A DNA stretch of 64,000 nt. It comes from UBA4582 sp965657335 (lineage in GTDB: Bacteria > Pseudomonadota > Gammaproteobacteria > Pseudomonadales > Azotimanducaceae). The notes beneath the pieces are model-generated. The model was not told the origin of the DNA and searched no databases. It saw only the letters and a program-made list of their open reading frames with translations. This document shows, piece after piece, positions 8,875-17,009 of the stretch (position 1 is its first letter; each line of letters begins with the position of its first letter). The DNA lies in contig CBFHOH010000018.1 in NCBI GenBank assembly GCA_965657335.1, positions 1 to 64,000 on the forward strand, in the 5' to 3' direction. Position numbers and translations under genes: made by a program.

Positions 8875-9522
8875 TTAGGCATCAAGGCAAAACACGACTC
8901 GAATCTCGCCAGTATCAACAACGGGAGGAGAGCGGTGAACCAAACCGACACCTTGGTTTGTTGGATCGCCTCTCATGATGCCAACCCAGAAAGGCTCGAA
9001 ACGTTGCGGATTACCGAATCGGATAATGTCTTCATTAGCCTGGCCGGTGTGTTGCGCCACTCTGTCTAGCTGCGCTTCACTGAGCCACTGTGTTCCGGGA
9101 CCTTGGTAAGTACACATTAAGCGCATTTTTAAGCGATCAAGATGAAACCGACGGCAATCGTCTTCACCCGTTGTGAACAAGCGAAACACTAGCTCACTCG
9201 TGCCTACGATAGAGGCAAACACTCGGGATAAATAAGATAAATCTTGCCTTAGATTGACATACTGACCTTGATTTAAGCCATGTAACTGAAGGGTTTCGGC
9301 TATTCTCTGATCAAAATGTTCTACTGGGATTCGACGTTTACGATCATTTAAACTGCCCGCGGAGAGTGACGATACCTCTTCTGCTATCGCGGTCTGAAAC
9401 GGTCGGCGCCATAAACCTAAGTCTACATTCGGCGCTTGAACTTGAGCAAGCGCACTAACATCATCGCCTATATAGTGGCGATTTTCGGTGTTGATCTCTA
9501 ATGCTCGATTTATGTTTTGCAT
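8875..9522 (-). CDS. DUF1826 protein
   Basis: The sequence has the DUF1826 hallmarks: RHYIGDDVSAL near the N-terminus, CRRFHLDRLKMRLMCTYQG and GPGTQWL in the middle, and HRSPPV with a beta strand at the end. The Cys-His-Asp-rich central motif and the late His suggest a metal-binding cupin-like site. The reaction is unknown; from memory, DUF1826 genes often lie in zinc-limitation (Zur/COG0523) neighbourhoods. The ATG at 9522 gives a normal family N-terminus; TTG at 9546 and GTG at 9543 are alternatives, and none has a clear ribosome site. The preceding 91-residue gene ends at a TAA in the same reading frame immediately upstream, an odd arrangement but not evidence of a broken fusion. Confidence 0.75.
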   Translation of the reverse strand: MQNINRALEINTENRHYIGDDVSALAQVQAPNVDLGLWRRPFQTAIAEEVSSLSAGSLNDRKRRIPVEHFDQRIAETLQLHGLNQGQYVNLRQDLSYLSRVFASIVGTSELVFRLFTTGEDDCRRFHLDRLKMRLMCTYQGPGTQWLSEAQLDRVAQHTGQANEDIIRFGNPQRFEPFWVGIMRGDPTNQGVGLVHRSPPVVDTGEIRVVFCLDA

Positions 9523-9546
9523 ATCACTATTTTGGGGGAACACCAA

Positions 9547-9822
9547 TTAATGTTTTTCTATTAACTCTGACTCGTAACTAACAAAGTCAGCAAGGCGTCG
9601 TAAATATACTGTTAACTCTGGAGATGGCACTTCGCCAGCAATTTGATCTTGTAACTCAAGAGCGAGTGCGCTGACGATAAGATGAGTTGGAATCCATTGT
9701 TTTTGAAGTGTTTGAACGCCCTTTGCAATAAGATCCCGAGCTTGGGCAAGATCGCTAGCATCCACTTCGGCGATTAACGTTTCGATGTTATTTAACTCCC
9801 TTGAGCTTTGAGCATTACTCAT
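9547..9822 (-). CDS. Small helical protein of unknown function (91 aa)
   Basis: Not recognised. It appears wholly alpha-helical, acidic at the N-terminus, with no signal peptide, membrane segment or Cys. A helix around TLQKQWIPTHLIVSALALEL suggests a small helical bundle that could bind a partner. It is translationally coupled to the iron-type alcohol dehydrogenase by a 4-bp ATGA overlap and is followed in the same frame by the DUF1826 gene. The tight packing is the main support for its being a real gene and suggests an accessory role for one of its neighbours. Confidence 0.65.
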   Translation of the reverse strand: MSNAQSSRELNNIETLIAEVDASDLAQARDLIAKGVQTLQKQWIPTHLIVSALALELQDQIAGEVPSPELTVYLRRLADFVSYESELIEKH

Positions 9823-10958
9823 GAGCCAATCGCCGTTTTAAACAAGGCGACGTAGTCATTGATAGAACACTGTCGAGGGTTGGTAAAAGTACAGACGTCT
9901 CTTGCGGCATGTTCAGCAAGGTGCGGTATCTGTTCCTCCGTAACTCCCATTTCAGCTAAATTATTGGGTAAACCCAGCGCGTCGTTCAATTGCCGAATGT
10001 GCTCCGCAGGGTCAGCGTCGTGACTAAGACCCATTGCCCGATTAAGGCGGTCGTATTTGTTGCCTACATGACCCCGATTAAAATCAAGGATGGTGGGTAA
10101 TATCACAGCGTTTAGCGTACCGTGATGAAGTCTTAAACCTTGATCCGCGCCACAAGCATGGCTCATGGAATGCACAGCGCCTAGCCCTTTGCTGAAAGCC
10201 ATGGCTCCTTCTGTTGCCGCCATCATCATCTCCCAGCGAGCAACACGATCGCTGCCATCCTTATAGGCTCTCAATAAGTTGCCATTTTTGACTGCGCGCT
10301 CAATTCCGTCGCACCCTACTGCTTCTGCTGGGGGATTAATTGCTGGCGAAAGCAGTGCTTCGATGCAATGCGTTACAGCGTCCATTCCCGTTGCTGCGGT
10401 CAGCGTTGGTGGTAAGCCGTGCGTTAGTTCAGGATCGCATATGGCGGTTAAAGGCACTAAATTTCGACTGGCCAGAATAAGTTTTTCGCCATTATTCATG
10501 ATGATGACAGCGCCATTCGATACCTCGCTTCCGGTACCTGAAGTGGTAGGTATAGCGACAAGAGGAGCAATTACCCCAATTTTTTGTGCGCCGCCCAGAC
10601 CTGCAGTAAAGTTTATAAGCTCTCCTTCATGAGTCACTGCAAGCGCTACGGCTTTGGCCAAATCCATAGAGGACCCACCACCAAAAGCAACAACACCATC
10701 GCAGCCATGCTCGATGTACTGCATCTTAGCTGCTTCAACCGCCCACTGTGTTGGGTTCTCCGGCGTATCGTCAAAAATAGAAAGCGCAATATCGTTGCTA
10801 AGCGTAGCAGCGACATTACGCACTAGACCTAGCTTTACTAGACCCTTGTCGGTACAGAGCAATGGACGTTGGATGCCATGCATCGCGAGTACGCCGGCAA
10901 GCTGAGCCACCGCGCCGTTCTCAAACAGGGTGTTGTTCACAAATGTTAGCGTCGCCAT
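9819..10958 (-). CDS. Iron-containing (type III) alcohol dehydrogenase
   Basis: A 379-residue group III NAD(P)-dependent dehydrogenase. The nucleotide loop GGGSSMD lies at 93-99 and the metal ligands are all visible: Asp193 and His197 (GMDAVTHC), His263 (AVHSMSH) and His279 (LHHG). Such enzymes oxidise primary alcohols, glycols, glycerol or hydroxy-acids, commonly with Fe(II). It opens the operon with the 91-residue protein, DUF1826 and TerB. If the locus responds to zinc shortage, an iron-dependent alcohol dehydrogenase could replace a zinc enzyme, but that is inference. The ATG lies after a 338-bp gap in which a weak TGTTA-N5-TATCA half-palindrome (11013-11027) stands where an operator could be. 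Confidence 0.88.
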   Translation of the reverse strand: MATLTFVNNTLFENGAVAQLAGVLAMHGIQRPLLCTDKGLVKLGLVRNVAATLSNDIALSIFDDTPENPTQWAVEAAKMQYIEHGCDGVVAFGGGSSMDLAKAVALAVTHEGELINFTAGLGGAQKIGVIAPLVAIPTTSGTGSEVSNGAVIIMNNGEKLILASRNLVPLTAICDPELTHGLPPTLTAATGMDAVTHCIEALLSPAINPPAEAVGCDGIERAVKNGNLLRAYKDGSDRVARWEMMMAATEGAMAFSKGLGAVHSMSHACGADQGLRLHHGTLNAVILPTILDFNRGHVGNKYDRLNRAMGLSHDADPAEHIRQLNDALGLPNNLAEMGVTEEQIPHLAEHAARDVCTFTNPRQCSINDYVALFKTAIGS

Positions 10959-11296
10959 ACGGGTACCTGAAGTGATGGTTTATAATTCATTGGTTAAAAC
11001 CCTATCATGCTATGTTACAACGTATCAATAATCAAGCTTGCTACCCCATAAAAAGATTTAGGCTCGTTGTCGATAAACCTATGACGAGAAGAAGTACTTT
11101 AAAGTTCGCTTAAGTTCCGTTTTGCATTCAGCGCGCCGCACGAGGTGACACGTGATAGCTGGGTAATTATTCGTTGATCATGCGTTTAAACGTTGCATAC
11201 AAAAAACGCATGCTGGTCGGTGTTCGATCGTTAGGGTGCCAGCGCATGGCAAGACGGCGTTTGCTCGACTTGTCGTCACAAGCAGGCTGGGATTGG
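10959..11296. other. Intergenic stretch, 338 bp, with regulator remnant
   Basis: The part next to 10958 should hold the promoter of the alcohol dehydrogenase operon. A degenerate palindrome TGTTACAACGTATCA at 11013-11027 is the only operator-like element; it matches a Zur-type TGTTA/TAACA box at four of five positions in one arm. The far half holds a gene remnant, listed separately. Confidence 0.45.
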
Positions 11297-11301
11297 CTAT
11301 T
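11167..11301 (-). pseudogene. Possible 3' remnant of a LysR-type regulator gene
   Basis: An open frame of 44 codons on the minus strand has no start codon suited to it and is blocked by a stop just upstream. It ends in a sequence containing RLAMRWHPNDRTPTSMRF and FKRMINE, which resembles the last strand and helix of a LysR effector domain. Its upper end overlaps the last codons of the hydrolase gene in another frame, as expected after a deletion. The likeness is by eye and weak. Confidence 0.3.
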
Positions 11302-12736
11302 CTAATGAATCGATCGTCGAACTCGCATGCTCGATAAAACGCTCGACGTCGCCTTCAAGCAAAAACCTCGCCTCAACGACCGGTTTAATGCGCTGGCGAA
11401 GCTGTTCAAGGTAATCCGATTTTGTGCCGTACCGTTGCTCAAAAGCATCATGATCAATAGGGGCAAAACCTCCGTAGAGAAAACAGAACCCCTCGCCAGT
11501 GTTTCGACCGAGATAGCGGCCCATTGGCATCGCTAGTTGCGGTAATCTGATGCCACCAACCGCATTACCGTCGGGGCCAAAAGTAAGCGCAAGTGATTCA
11601 ATATCAGTGAAGGCGAGTAATTCGCTTGGCGGTGGCGGTGTGCCATCAATCCAGTGACTCAAAATACTCAGCATCGCAGCCTGGACAAAATCGATCGGCA
11701 AGGGGTTGATAGGTAAATCACAAGCTGCCCCATGACTCGATAACCCCAAATCTCTCGCCATTGAGCGCGCACCATTGGTGCTGGTGTTTACATCCACATG
11801 CGCGCCACCAGCCATTTCGTAGGTTCTGACCAGCGGGAAGTCAGCCTCAGTTTGACGTGCACGGGAGGCGTTAAACCTTGGTTCTTGTACTTCGGTTTGT
11901 GTTTGAAACCTCACTACAGGTACACGGGTGCGAATGAGATTGTGTGGATCATCGATTGAGTACTCTTCTGGTCCTTCTAACCGATTTAGACGTTTAACCG
12001 TGCCGCTGCCAGCGCCTAAGTAGTAGCCGTCAATCATCGCCATTTCATGAAAGTGGTTAGCAAATGTCACTTCGTAATCAACGGATTGTGAGTAACCTAC
12101 CAACACCAGTTTTTGTACAGTTAGATCCCGCAACGGGTTAGCTGTGCTATTTTTCGCCCGCAACAAGTTGCTGAGTTGCGCCAATATGTCCCAGACCTGA
12201 CCAAAATAAGGCATAGAGAGCGCTGCATAGCGCTCCCGGTTTCGCTTCCCAAATTGTTCCGGATCGCCCCACCGATCGCGCAAAAAATTTACTGCGACTG
12301 GTTTGCTCGTGAGCCCGACATAGGCTGCCCCTGTTTGGGTCATATACCGGTGCGTACCCTGCCAAATCGGATCACCGTCCCAGCCAGCTGTGGCGTTTAG
12401 GATTTCGAGATAAACTGTCCCATTGAAATCTTCGCTGTCGACTGGGCGTCTGACCAAAAACCTGGTGGTGTAAGGCGCATCCACAATGTCCTTAATTAGG
12501 CGCTCGTTGACATCCAGTTGATACACGCTTGCCTTCCCTGCCATCTGGTATTCACTTTCTAGATAACCGATTTTTGTTAAATCGCCGTGCCAAGCAATAA
12601 AAGGTGTTGACCTTGATGACAGGTCTCCCGGGATATTCTCCAGCTGCGTTGTTGATGGCAAGTCTGCCGCGATGGCGGGCGTGTAGTGGGTCGCAAGGCC
12701 GAGCGCCACGACAAAAATTCGAATGTTTCTCATCAT
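11297..12736 (-). CDS. Exported alpha/beta hydrolase (alpha/beta hydrolase domain family)
   Basis: A signal peptide spans about residues 1-24 (ending AIAA), so the enzyme is periplasmic or secreted. The 479-residue protein matches the large exported hydrolases with an N-terminal beta extension (LVRRPVDSEDFNGTVYLEILN) and a late lid. The nucleophile is probably the first Ser in LVLVGYSQS, a variant of GxSxG with Gln after the serine; a candidate histidine is in GGAHVDVN. Members are esterases or lipases of mostly unknown substrate, frequent in marine oligotrophs next to CoA and steroid genes. It stands alone on the minus strand with 239 bp free on its 5' side. Confidence 0.78.
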   Translation of the reverse strand: MMRNIRIFVVALGLATHYTPAIAADLPSTTQLENIPGDLSSRSTPFIAWHGDLTKIGYLESEYQMAGKASVYQLDVNERLIKDIVDAPYTTRFLVRRPVDSEDFNGTVYLEILNATAGWDGDPIWQGTHRYMTQTGAAYVGLTSKPVAVNFLRDRWGDPEQFGKRNRERYAALSMPYFGQVWDILAQLSNLLRAKNSTANPLRDLTVQKLVLVGYSQSVDYEVTFANHFHEMAMIDGYYLGAGSGTVKRLNRLEGPEEYSIDDPHNLIRTRVPVVRFQTQTEVQEPRFNASRARQTEADFPLVRTYEMAGGAHVDVNTSTNGARSMARDLGLSSHGAACDLPINPLPIDFVQAAMLSILSHWIDGTPPPPSELLAFTDIESLALTFGPDGNAVGGIRLPQLAMPMGRYLGRNTGEGFCFLYGGFAPIDHDAFEQRYGTKSDYLEQLRQRIKPVVEARFLLEGDVERFIEHASSTIDSLE

Positions 12737-12975
12737 TTTACTTATTGAATCCTGTGTGAAGCAGAAATCGTAACCCGATATGCCTCAGGTGCCATCAGTC
12801 ATTATTATCGTCGCTGAAGCGTAATCTGCTTAAGAGGTAATGATCTCTTACGAAAGTTGATGAGTGCAGGTAGTGTAAGGACCATAGCAATTAAACTACC
12901 ACGTGCGTCTAACTTAATGTCGAATCTTCTCGCCTGTCTAAAAACAAATACTGTGTGCTTGTTGAGAGAAGGCGG

Positions 12976-13449
12976 TTAATCGTTCTGCGTCTCACTCGGG
13001 CTAATCCAGTCTTTTTCAGACGGTACCTTGTTTTCACCAAGTGCCAACAGCGCTTCGGCCAGTGAATTTCTCTGTATTAAGTCTATTTGGTACTCGTGGT
13101 ATTGCCTAAGCTTTTTTTCCCGCAGTACGAGTGTGTCAAAAATATCGATCCGATCCGGCCTAACCTGATAAACCGAAATGTTGTTGAAAATTGACGCAAG
13201 ATCCTGTTTCTCGAAAAGTTTCTTTAACTTATCAAAATATCTAGTCCGCCTTGAGAAATCCGTGTCGTGTAGACTCATCTTTTCAACTGCGGAAAAATCT
13301 TGAATCACAAACTTTAGCTGATGTCTCTCAGCTAAAGTTCTTGATCCTAAGATGGACAGCATGGCTTTGTCAGCCTCGGCACCGACATAATCTCCGTAGT
13401 GCGAAACAACAATTATTTCTGGGCCCCTCAATAATGTATACCTGAACAT
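12976..13449 (-). CDS. Hypothetical protein, 157 aa
   Basis: Not firmly recognised. The N-terminal half (IIVVSHYGDYVGAEADKAML and KFVIQDFSAVEKM) alternates strands and helices like small STAS/SpoIIAA-type proteins; the C-terminal half is helical and charged, with many Lys, Arg and Asp. No signal peptide or membrane segment. It lies 48 bp from the SDR gene, on the same strand and downstream of it, so the two may share a transcript. A STAS-like fold is only a guess from pattern. Confidence 0.55.
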   Translation of the reverse strand: MFRYTLLRGPEIIVVSHYGDYVGAEADKAMLSILGSRTLAERHQLKFVIQDFSAVEKMSLHDTDFSRRTRYFDKLKKLFEKQDLASIFNNISVYQVRPDRIDIFDTLVLREKKLRQYHEYQIDLIQRNSLAEALLALGENKVPSEKDWISPSETQND

Positions 13450-13497
13450 GCCTCTTCTCTTACCATGACTGTCAGTTATAAGTGTCTATTGCTCGGA

Positions 13498-14253
13498 TTA
13501 AATACCACCGCCAACGATTAACGTTTGTCCTGTGACCCAGCTGCCAGCCTCGCTAGCCAGGTAGACAGCAGCAGAACCGATATCCTTGGGCTTGCCGAGG
13601 CGTTTCAGAGGAATACGTGATTGCGCCATTTCCGCGAGTGCCGCTTCGTCGGTTTGCAGCGCTGTCATCATGACCTCGGTGGGAATATATCCCGGTGAAA
13701 TACCGTTGACGGTGACGTTAGGTGCAAATTCCAGTGACAGCGTTTTTGTTAGCGAGTTTACTGCCGCTTTGGCTGCGCCATAGTGTCCGCTGCCGGGAAC
13801 CGCGCGATCGCCTGCAGGTGAAGAAATTTGAATAATGCTTCCGCCTTCCTTCATATACTTAAAAGCAATCACAGAGCCTTTCCAAACTGCGGTGAGGTTA
13901 AGATCAAGACAGGCTTCCCACTCTTCGTCGGGGAGTTCATTCAATGCTGCCCTTACGGGAGATCCACCGGCGTTGTTAACCCAGCAATGAATGCCGCCGA
14001 ATTCGCTGACGGCAGTCTCGGCGAGATTGATCAGCGCGTTACGGTCAGTGACATCCGTTGGCACCGCGATCGCTTTGCCACCTGCCGCCTGAATTTCCTG
14101 CGTTACGCGTGCTATCTTGTCTTTTGATCTGGACGCTACGATCACGGCAGCACCAGCACCGGCCATACTTTTGGCGATACCTTCACCAATCCCTTGGCCC
14201 GCACCAGTGACGACGGCTACCTTTCCTGTGAGGTCGAATTCATTCATTGTCAT
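13498..14253 (-). CDS. Short-chain dehydrogenase/reductase (classical SDR)
   Basis: A 251-residue classical SDR: TGAGQGIG (cofactor glycines), SRS after strand 2 suggesting NADPH, NNAG, a catalytic Ser in QISSPAG, YGAAK with Tyr and Lys, and a GISPGYIPTEV segment. It is similar in type to 3-oxoacyl-ACP reductases, glucose dehydrogenases and 7-alpha-hydroxysteroid dehydrogenases, so the substrate is open. AAAGAGC precedes the ATG. Divided from the GreA/B-like gene by 124 bp. Confidence 0.88.
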   Translation of the reverse strand: MTMNEFDLTGKVAVVTGAGQGIGEGIAKSMAGAGAAVIVASRSKDKIARVTQEIQAAGGKAIAVPTDVTDRNALINLAETAVSEFGGIHCWVNNAGGSPVRAALNELPDEEWEACLDLNLTAVWKGSVIAFKYMKEGGSIIQISSPAGDRAVPGSGHYGAAKAAVNSLTKTLSLEFAPNVTVNGISPGYIPTEVMMTALQTDEAALAEMAQSRIPLKRLGKPKDIGSAAVYLASEAGSWVTGQTLIVGGGI

Positions 14254-14377
14254 TGCTCTTTTTATTTTGTTCTGACGGACAGGTTACTGAAAAATCGTAT
14301 CAGCCGCTAACAAATCGTCATGAATTTTCACTGATAGATTGTTAGTCAAAATATATCACACCGATAGCAAATGGCTA

Positions 14378-14860
14378 TTAACAAAGTGCGGTGATTGTGT
14401 AAGTAACCCGTTTGCCAGCGATCTCAGCGGAGATTTCATCTTTACAAGTTGCACCAGCTAAGGCAGAACCCAAGGGAGATTGCTGAGTAATGATTGTGAT
14501 CTGTTTGCCTTCAAAATTGATGACTCGTCCTCCAGCTGAGGGTCCAATGAAAACGTTACGTTGAGCATTAGAATCATCAAGCAATGTGACTAACGAGCCA
14601 GCCATCGCGATGACGTGATCTTCAGGCTCAACAATTAGGTGCTGGAATGCTTCGAGGGCTGCGTTAAGCTGTATTACCCGCTCTGACTGCCCATGGGCAA
14701 GGTATGCGGCCTCAAGTCCCAATGTGTCGTAACGATTTTCGGCCACGTTTTCCTTGTTAGTTGCGGTTGCCCGAGCATCCTCCGCGGCCGTCAGCGCTGT
14801 TTGAATAGCGGCGTTTAGGTCAGCGATGATCGTCACAATGAGCGTATCTTTGTCTATCAT
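14378..14860 (-). CDS. GreA/GreB-like transcription elongation factor
   Basis: The N-terminal half is a helical hairpin with NVAENRYDTLGLEAAYL, a motif of short GreA/B relatives, and the C-terminal half is the FKBP-like domain with IGPSAGGRVI, IITQQSPLGSALAGA and a final beta strand. GreA/B proteins enter the RNA polymerase secondary channel to promote cleavage of backtracked RNA. In this subtype the acidic residues at the hairpin tip (ENVAEN) are not in the usual DxxxE spacing, so cleavage activity is uncertain. The ATG at 14860 is used; an upstream TTG at 14884 would add eight residues and no clear ribosome site decides. The gene stands alone. Confidence 0.75.
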   Translation of the reverse strand: MIDKDTLIVTIIADLNAAIQTALTAAEDARATATNKENVAENRYDTLGLEAAYLAHGQSERVIQLNAALEAFQHLIVEPEDHVIAMAGSLVTLLDDSNAQRNVFIGPSAGGRVINFEGKQITIITQQSPLGSALAGATCKDEISAEIAGKRVTYTITALC

Positions 14861-15042
14861 GTTGCATTTCTGCGAGTAGGCCAAAGGCGTTGTTTATTTA
14901 GCTGATCGAACATCAAGCGTATCCAACGTTGCTTAACTGTTGAGCTGCCTCTCGCAGGGCTCAGCCGCGGAGTACATATCGCTGTTACCAGTATCGTTTA
15001 GCCAGACCGCTCTGTACCCAGCCTCGCTCTGGTTTTTAAATA

Positions 15043-16968
15043 TTAATCTAGGTTTATAATTGCTATAGGTTCAATATCATCCGCTGGACTGAAGCCAAAT
15101 ACGCGGCCATAAAAGTACAGTTCTAGATCGAGACAGCGCTTGATATTTGCAGCGATACGAAACCCGTGTTGTTCCCCTTCAAAGGGTACATAAGCAACCG
15201 GCACATCTTTTTCCGTTAGCGCGGCAACCATTGTTTCCGCCTGATTTGGTGGTACTACTTTGTCTTCTAGGCCTTGAAAAAAGATGCAGGGGCTGGCCAT
15301 CTGATCAACGTGGTGAATAGGTGACCTAGCATGATAGGTTTCGATTTCATCAGGATAAGCACCAATCATACTATCGAGATAACGTGCCTCGAACTTGTGG
15401 GTGTCTTTCGCTAGCGCTTCCAGATCGCCGACGCCAAAGTGACTGGCGCCGGCTTTAAAAGTATCTGTAAAAGTGAGTGCTGAAAGTGTCGTATATCCTC
15501 CGGCACTGCCGCCGCGAATCGCCAGTCGAGCGCCATCTGCCTTTCCTTGCTGGACGAGATACATGGCGCCATAGTCTGCATCCTCAACGTCAACAATGCC
15601 CCATTGTTTGAACAATCTGTCGCGATAAGCTCGACCGTAACCGGTGGAGCCGCGATAATTCAGATCAAGGACAGCGAATCCGCGGCTGGTCCAGAATTGG
15701 GTTTTCAAATTCAGTACGCTGTGCGTTGCCCCGGTAGGCCCTCCATGCATCATCACAACGAGTGGTGGCGCTTCTTCGTCAGTAGCTTGGTAGTCCTTAT
15801 TTACGGGCGGGTAATAGAAGCCATGTGCGATTTGATCGCTGGCCGTTGGAAATGAAATTGTTTCAGGCACTGAAAAATACCCTTGATCAAGCGTCAGTGT
15901 AGTTGATTGTTTGAAAACCTCATGGTTGCCAAGATTCAGGTCGACGGTAATCAACTCAGGAAATGTAACAGGTGAAGCTGCGCCTGTGGTTAACATTTCG
16001 CCATTGAGTGATATGCCGCCCAGATCAGTATAAGGCAGCCGAATATCTTTAAGCTCACCTGACGCTAGGTCTAGCGTCGCTAATTGACTGACATTACCCG
16101 CCCCATAGTTGCACACAAGTCGACTAGCGCTGAGGAAGTCGTAAGAGTGCATGCCAAATATCCAATGAGGACCGCCAAATTCCGCCTCCATGGGGCATAT
16201 GCTTTCTGTTGTACCCTGACGGTAAATATTCCACCAACCGGATTCGTCGGTAATGAAGAAGAGTTCACCCGAGGGAGAGAAAGTGGGTTGTTGAGCCGAT
16301 ATTTTTTGCGTTCCCTTCTTACCTCCGGCGACGTGAACGGGTTCTGACAATGCGCCATTTTCAGTCAGATCTGACGTCCAAATTATCGTCTCATCCCAAG
16401 GCATGTCCGGATGGTTCCAACTCATAAACGTGATTTTTTCACAGTCTGGGCTGATTGCAGGTGATGAATAAAAGTCGTGGCCGCGAGTAAGAACGGAGAC
16501 ATCTCCTGATTCGAGATCGACGGCACCAAGGTAGTTTTCCGGCTCGCCCTCGGCGCGGTGGTCTTCAATCACACAAATCATTCGGTTTCGTTTCACATCA
16601 ATACAACCGTTAGCAAATCGCAAGCCTGCGATATGCGTTAATTGTGAAGGAGTGTCCTCATCGAGTGATTGAACATAAATCTGCTGATCGGCAAAGTTGG
16701 AAAAGTAAAGAGCGTCTTCATGTAATAGCCACGCGCCACCGCCATATTCATGAACTCGCGTGCGAATATTGTAAGGCGCCGGATTTATATCTCTTTCGGT
16801 GCCATCTTCATTTCTTCTTACCAACACATTGCGTCCTGCTTCTTGAGGACGAGACTCAACCCAGAACAAAGCACCTTGGTGCCAGCTAGAAGAAGAGATG
16901 CCAATGGTGTCAGCGACAATCAGATCACTTGTGATGGGAGAGCGCCAGGAGCCGAGCTTTGCTTTCAT
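15043..16968 (-). CDS. S9 family prolyl oligopeptidase/acylaminoacyl peptidase
   Basis: About 641 residues: an N-terminal beta-propeller of roughly 370 residues and a C-terminal alpha/beta hydrolase domain. The catalytic triad is visible: Ser488 in GGSAGG, Asp569 in LEDKVV and His601 in EQHGF; HGGPTGATH supplies the oxyanion hole. Enzymes of this family cut dipeptides or blocked N-terminal residues from peptides. No signal peptide, so it is likely cytoplasmic. The ATG at 16968 is preferred to an in-frame GTG at 16989; neither has a strong ribosome site. It lies 41 bp after the CoA-transferase pair and is probably cotranscribed with it. Confidence 0.88.
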   Translation of the reverse strand: MKAKLGSWRSPITSDLIVADTIGISSSSWHQGALFWVESRPQEAGRNVLVRRNEDGTERDINPAPYNIRTRVHEYGGGAWLLHEDALYFSNFADQQIYVQSLDEDTPSQLTHIAGLRFANGCIDVKRNRMICVIEDHRAEGEPENYLGAVDLESGDVSVLTRGHDFYSSPAISPDCEKITFMSWNHPDMPWDETIIWTSDLTENGALSEPVHVAGGKKGTQKISAQQPTFSPSGELFFITDESGWWNIYRQGTTESICPMEAEFGGPHWIFGMHSYDFLSASRLVCNYGAGNVSQLATLDLASGELKDIRLPYTDLGGISLNGEMLTTGAASPVTFPELITVDLNLGNHEVFKQSTTLTLDQGYFSVPETISFPTASDQIAHGFYYPPVNKDYQATDEEAPPLVVMMHGGPTGATHSVLNLKTQFWTSRGFAVLDLNYRGSTGYGRAYRDRLFKQWGIVDVEDADYGAMYLVQQGKADGARLAIRGGSAGGYTTLSALTFTDTFKAGASHFGVGDLEALAKDTHKFEARYLDSMIGAYPDEIETYHARSPIHHVDQMASPCIFFQGLEDKVVPPNQAETMVAALTEKDVPVAYVPFEGEQHGFRIAANIKRCLDLELYFYGRVFGFSPADDIEPIAIINLD

Positions 16969-17009
16969 GTTTGTATCCGTTATTTGCACTTCAGGGTTAT
17001 AGAGGCGGG

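Noticed and set aside
8393..10958. Tellurite resistance operon
   Set aside because: Only a stand-alone TerB-like protein is present; no terZ, terC, terD or terE genes are seen.
11013..11027. Zur-like half palindrome upstream of the iron-type alcohol dehydrogenase
   Set aside because: Only four of five arm bases match, and no second site supports it; kept as a note, not as a site.
15001..15034. Plus-strand hairpin CCAGACCG/CGCTCTGG followed by TTTTT, like a terminator
   Set aside because: Both flanking genes are on the minus strand, so no plus-strand transcript needs it, and the T run is absent on the minus side.
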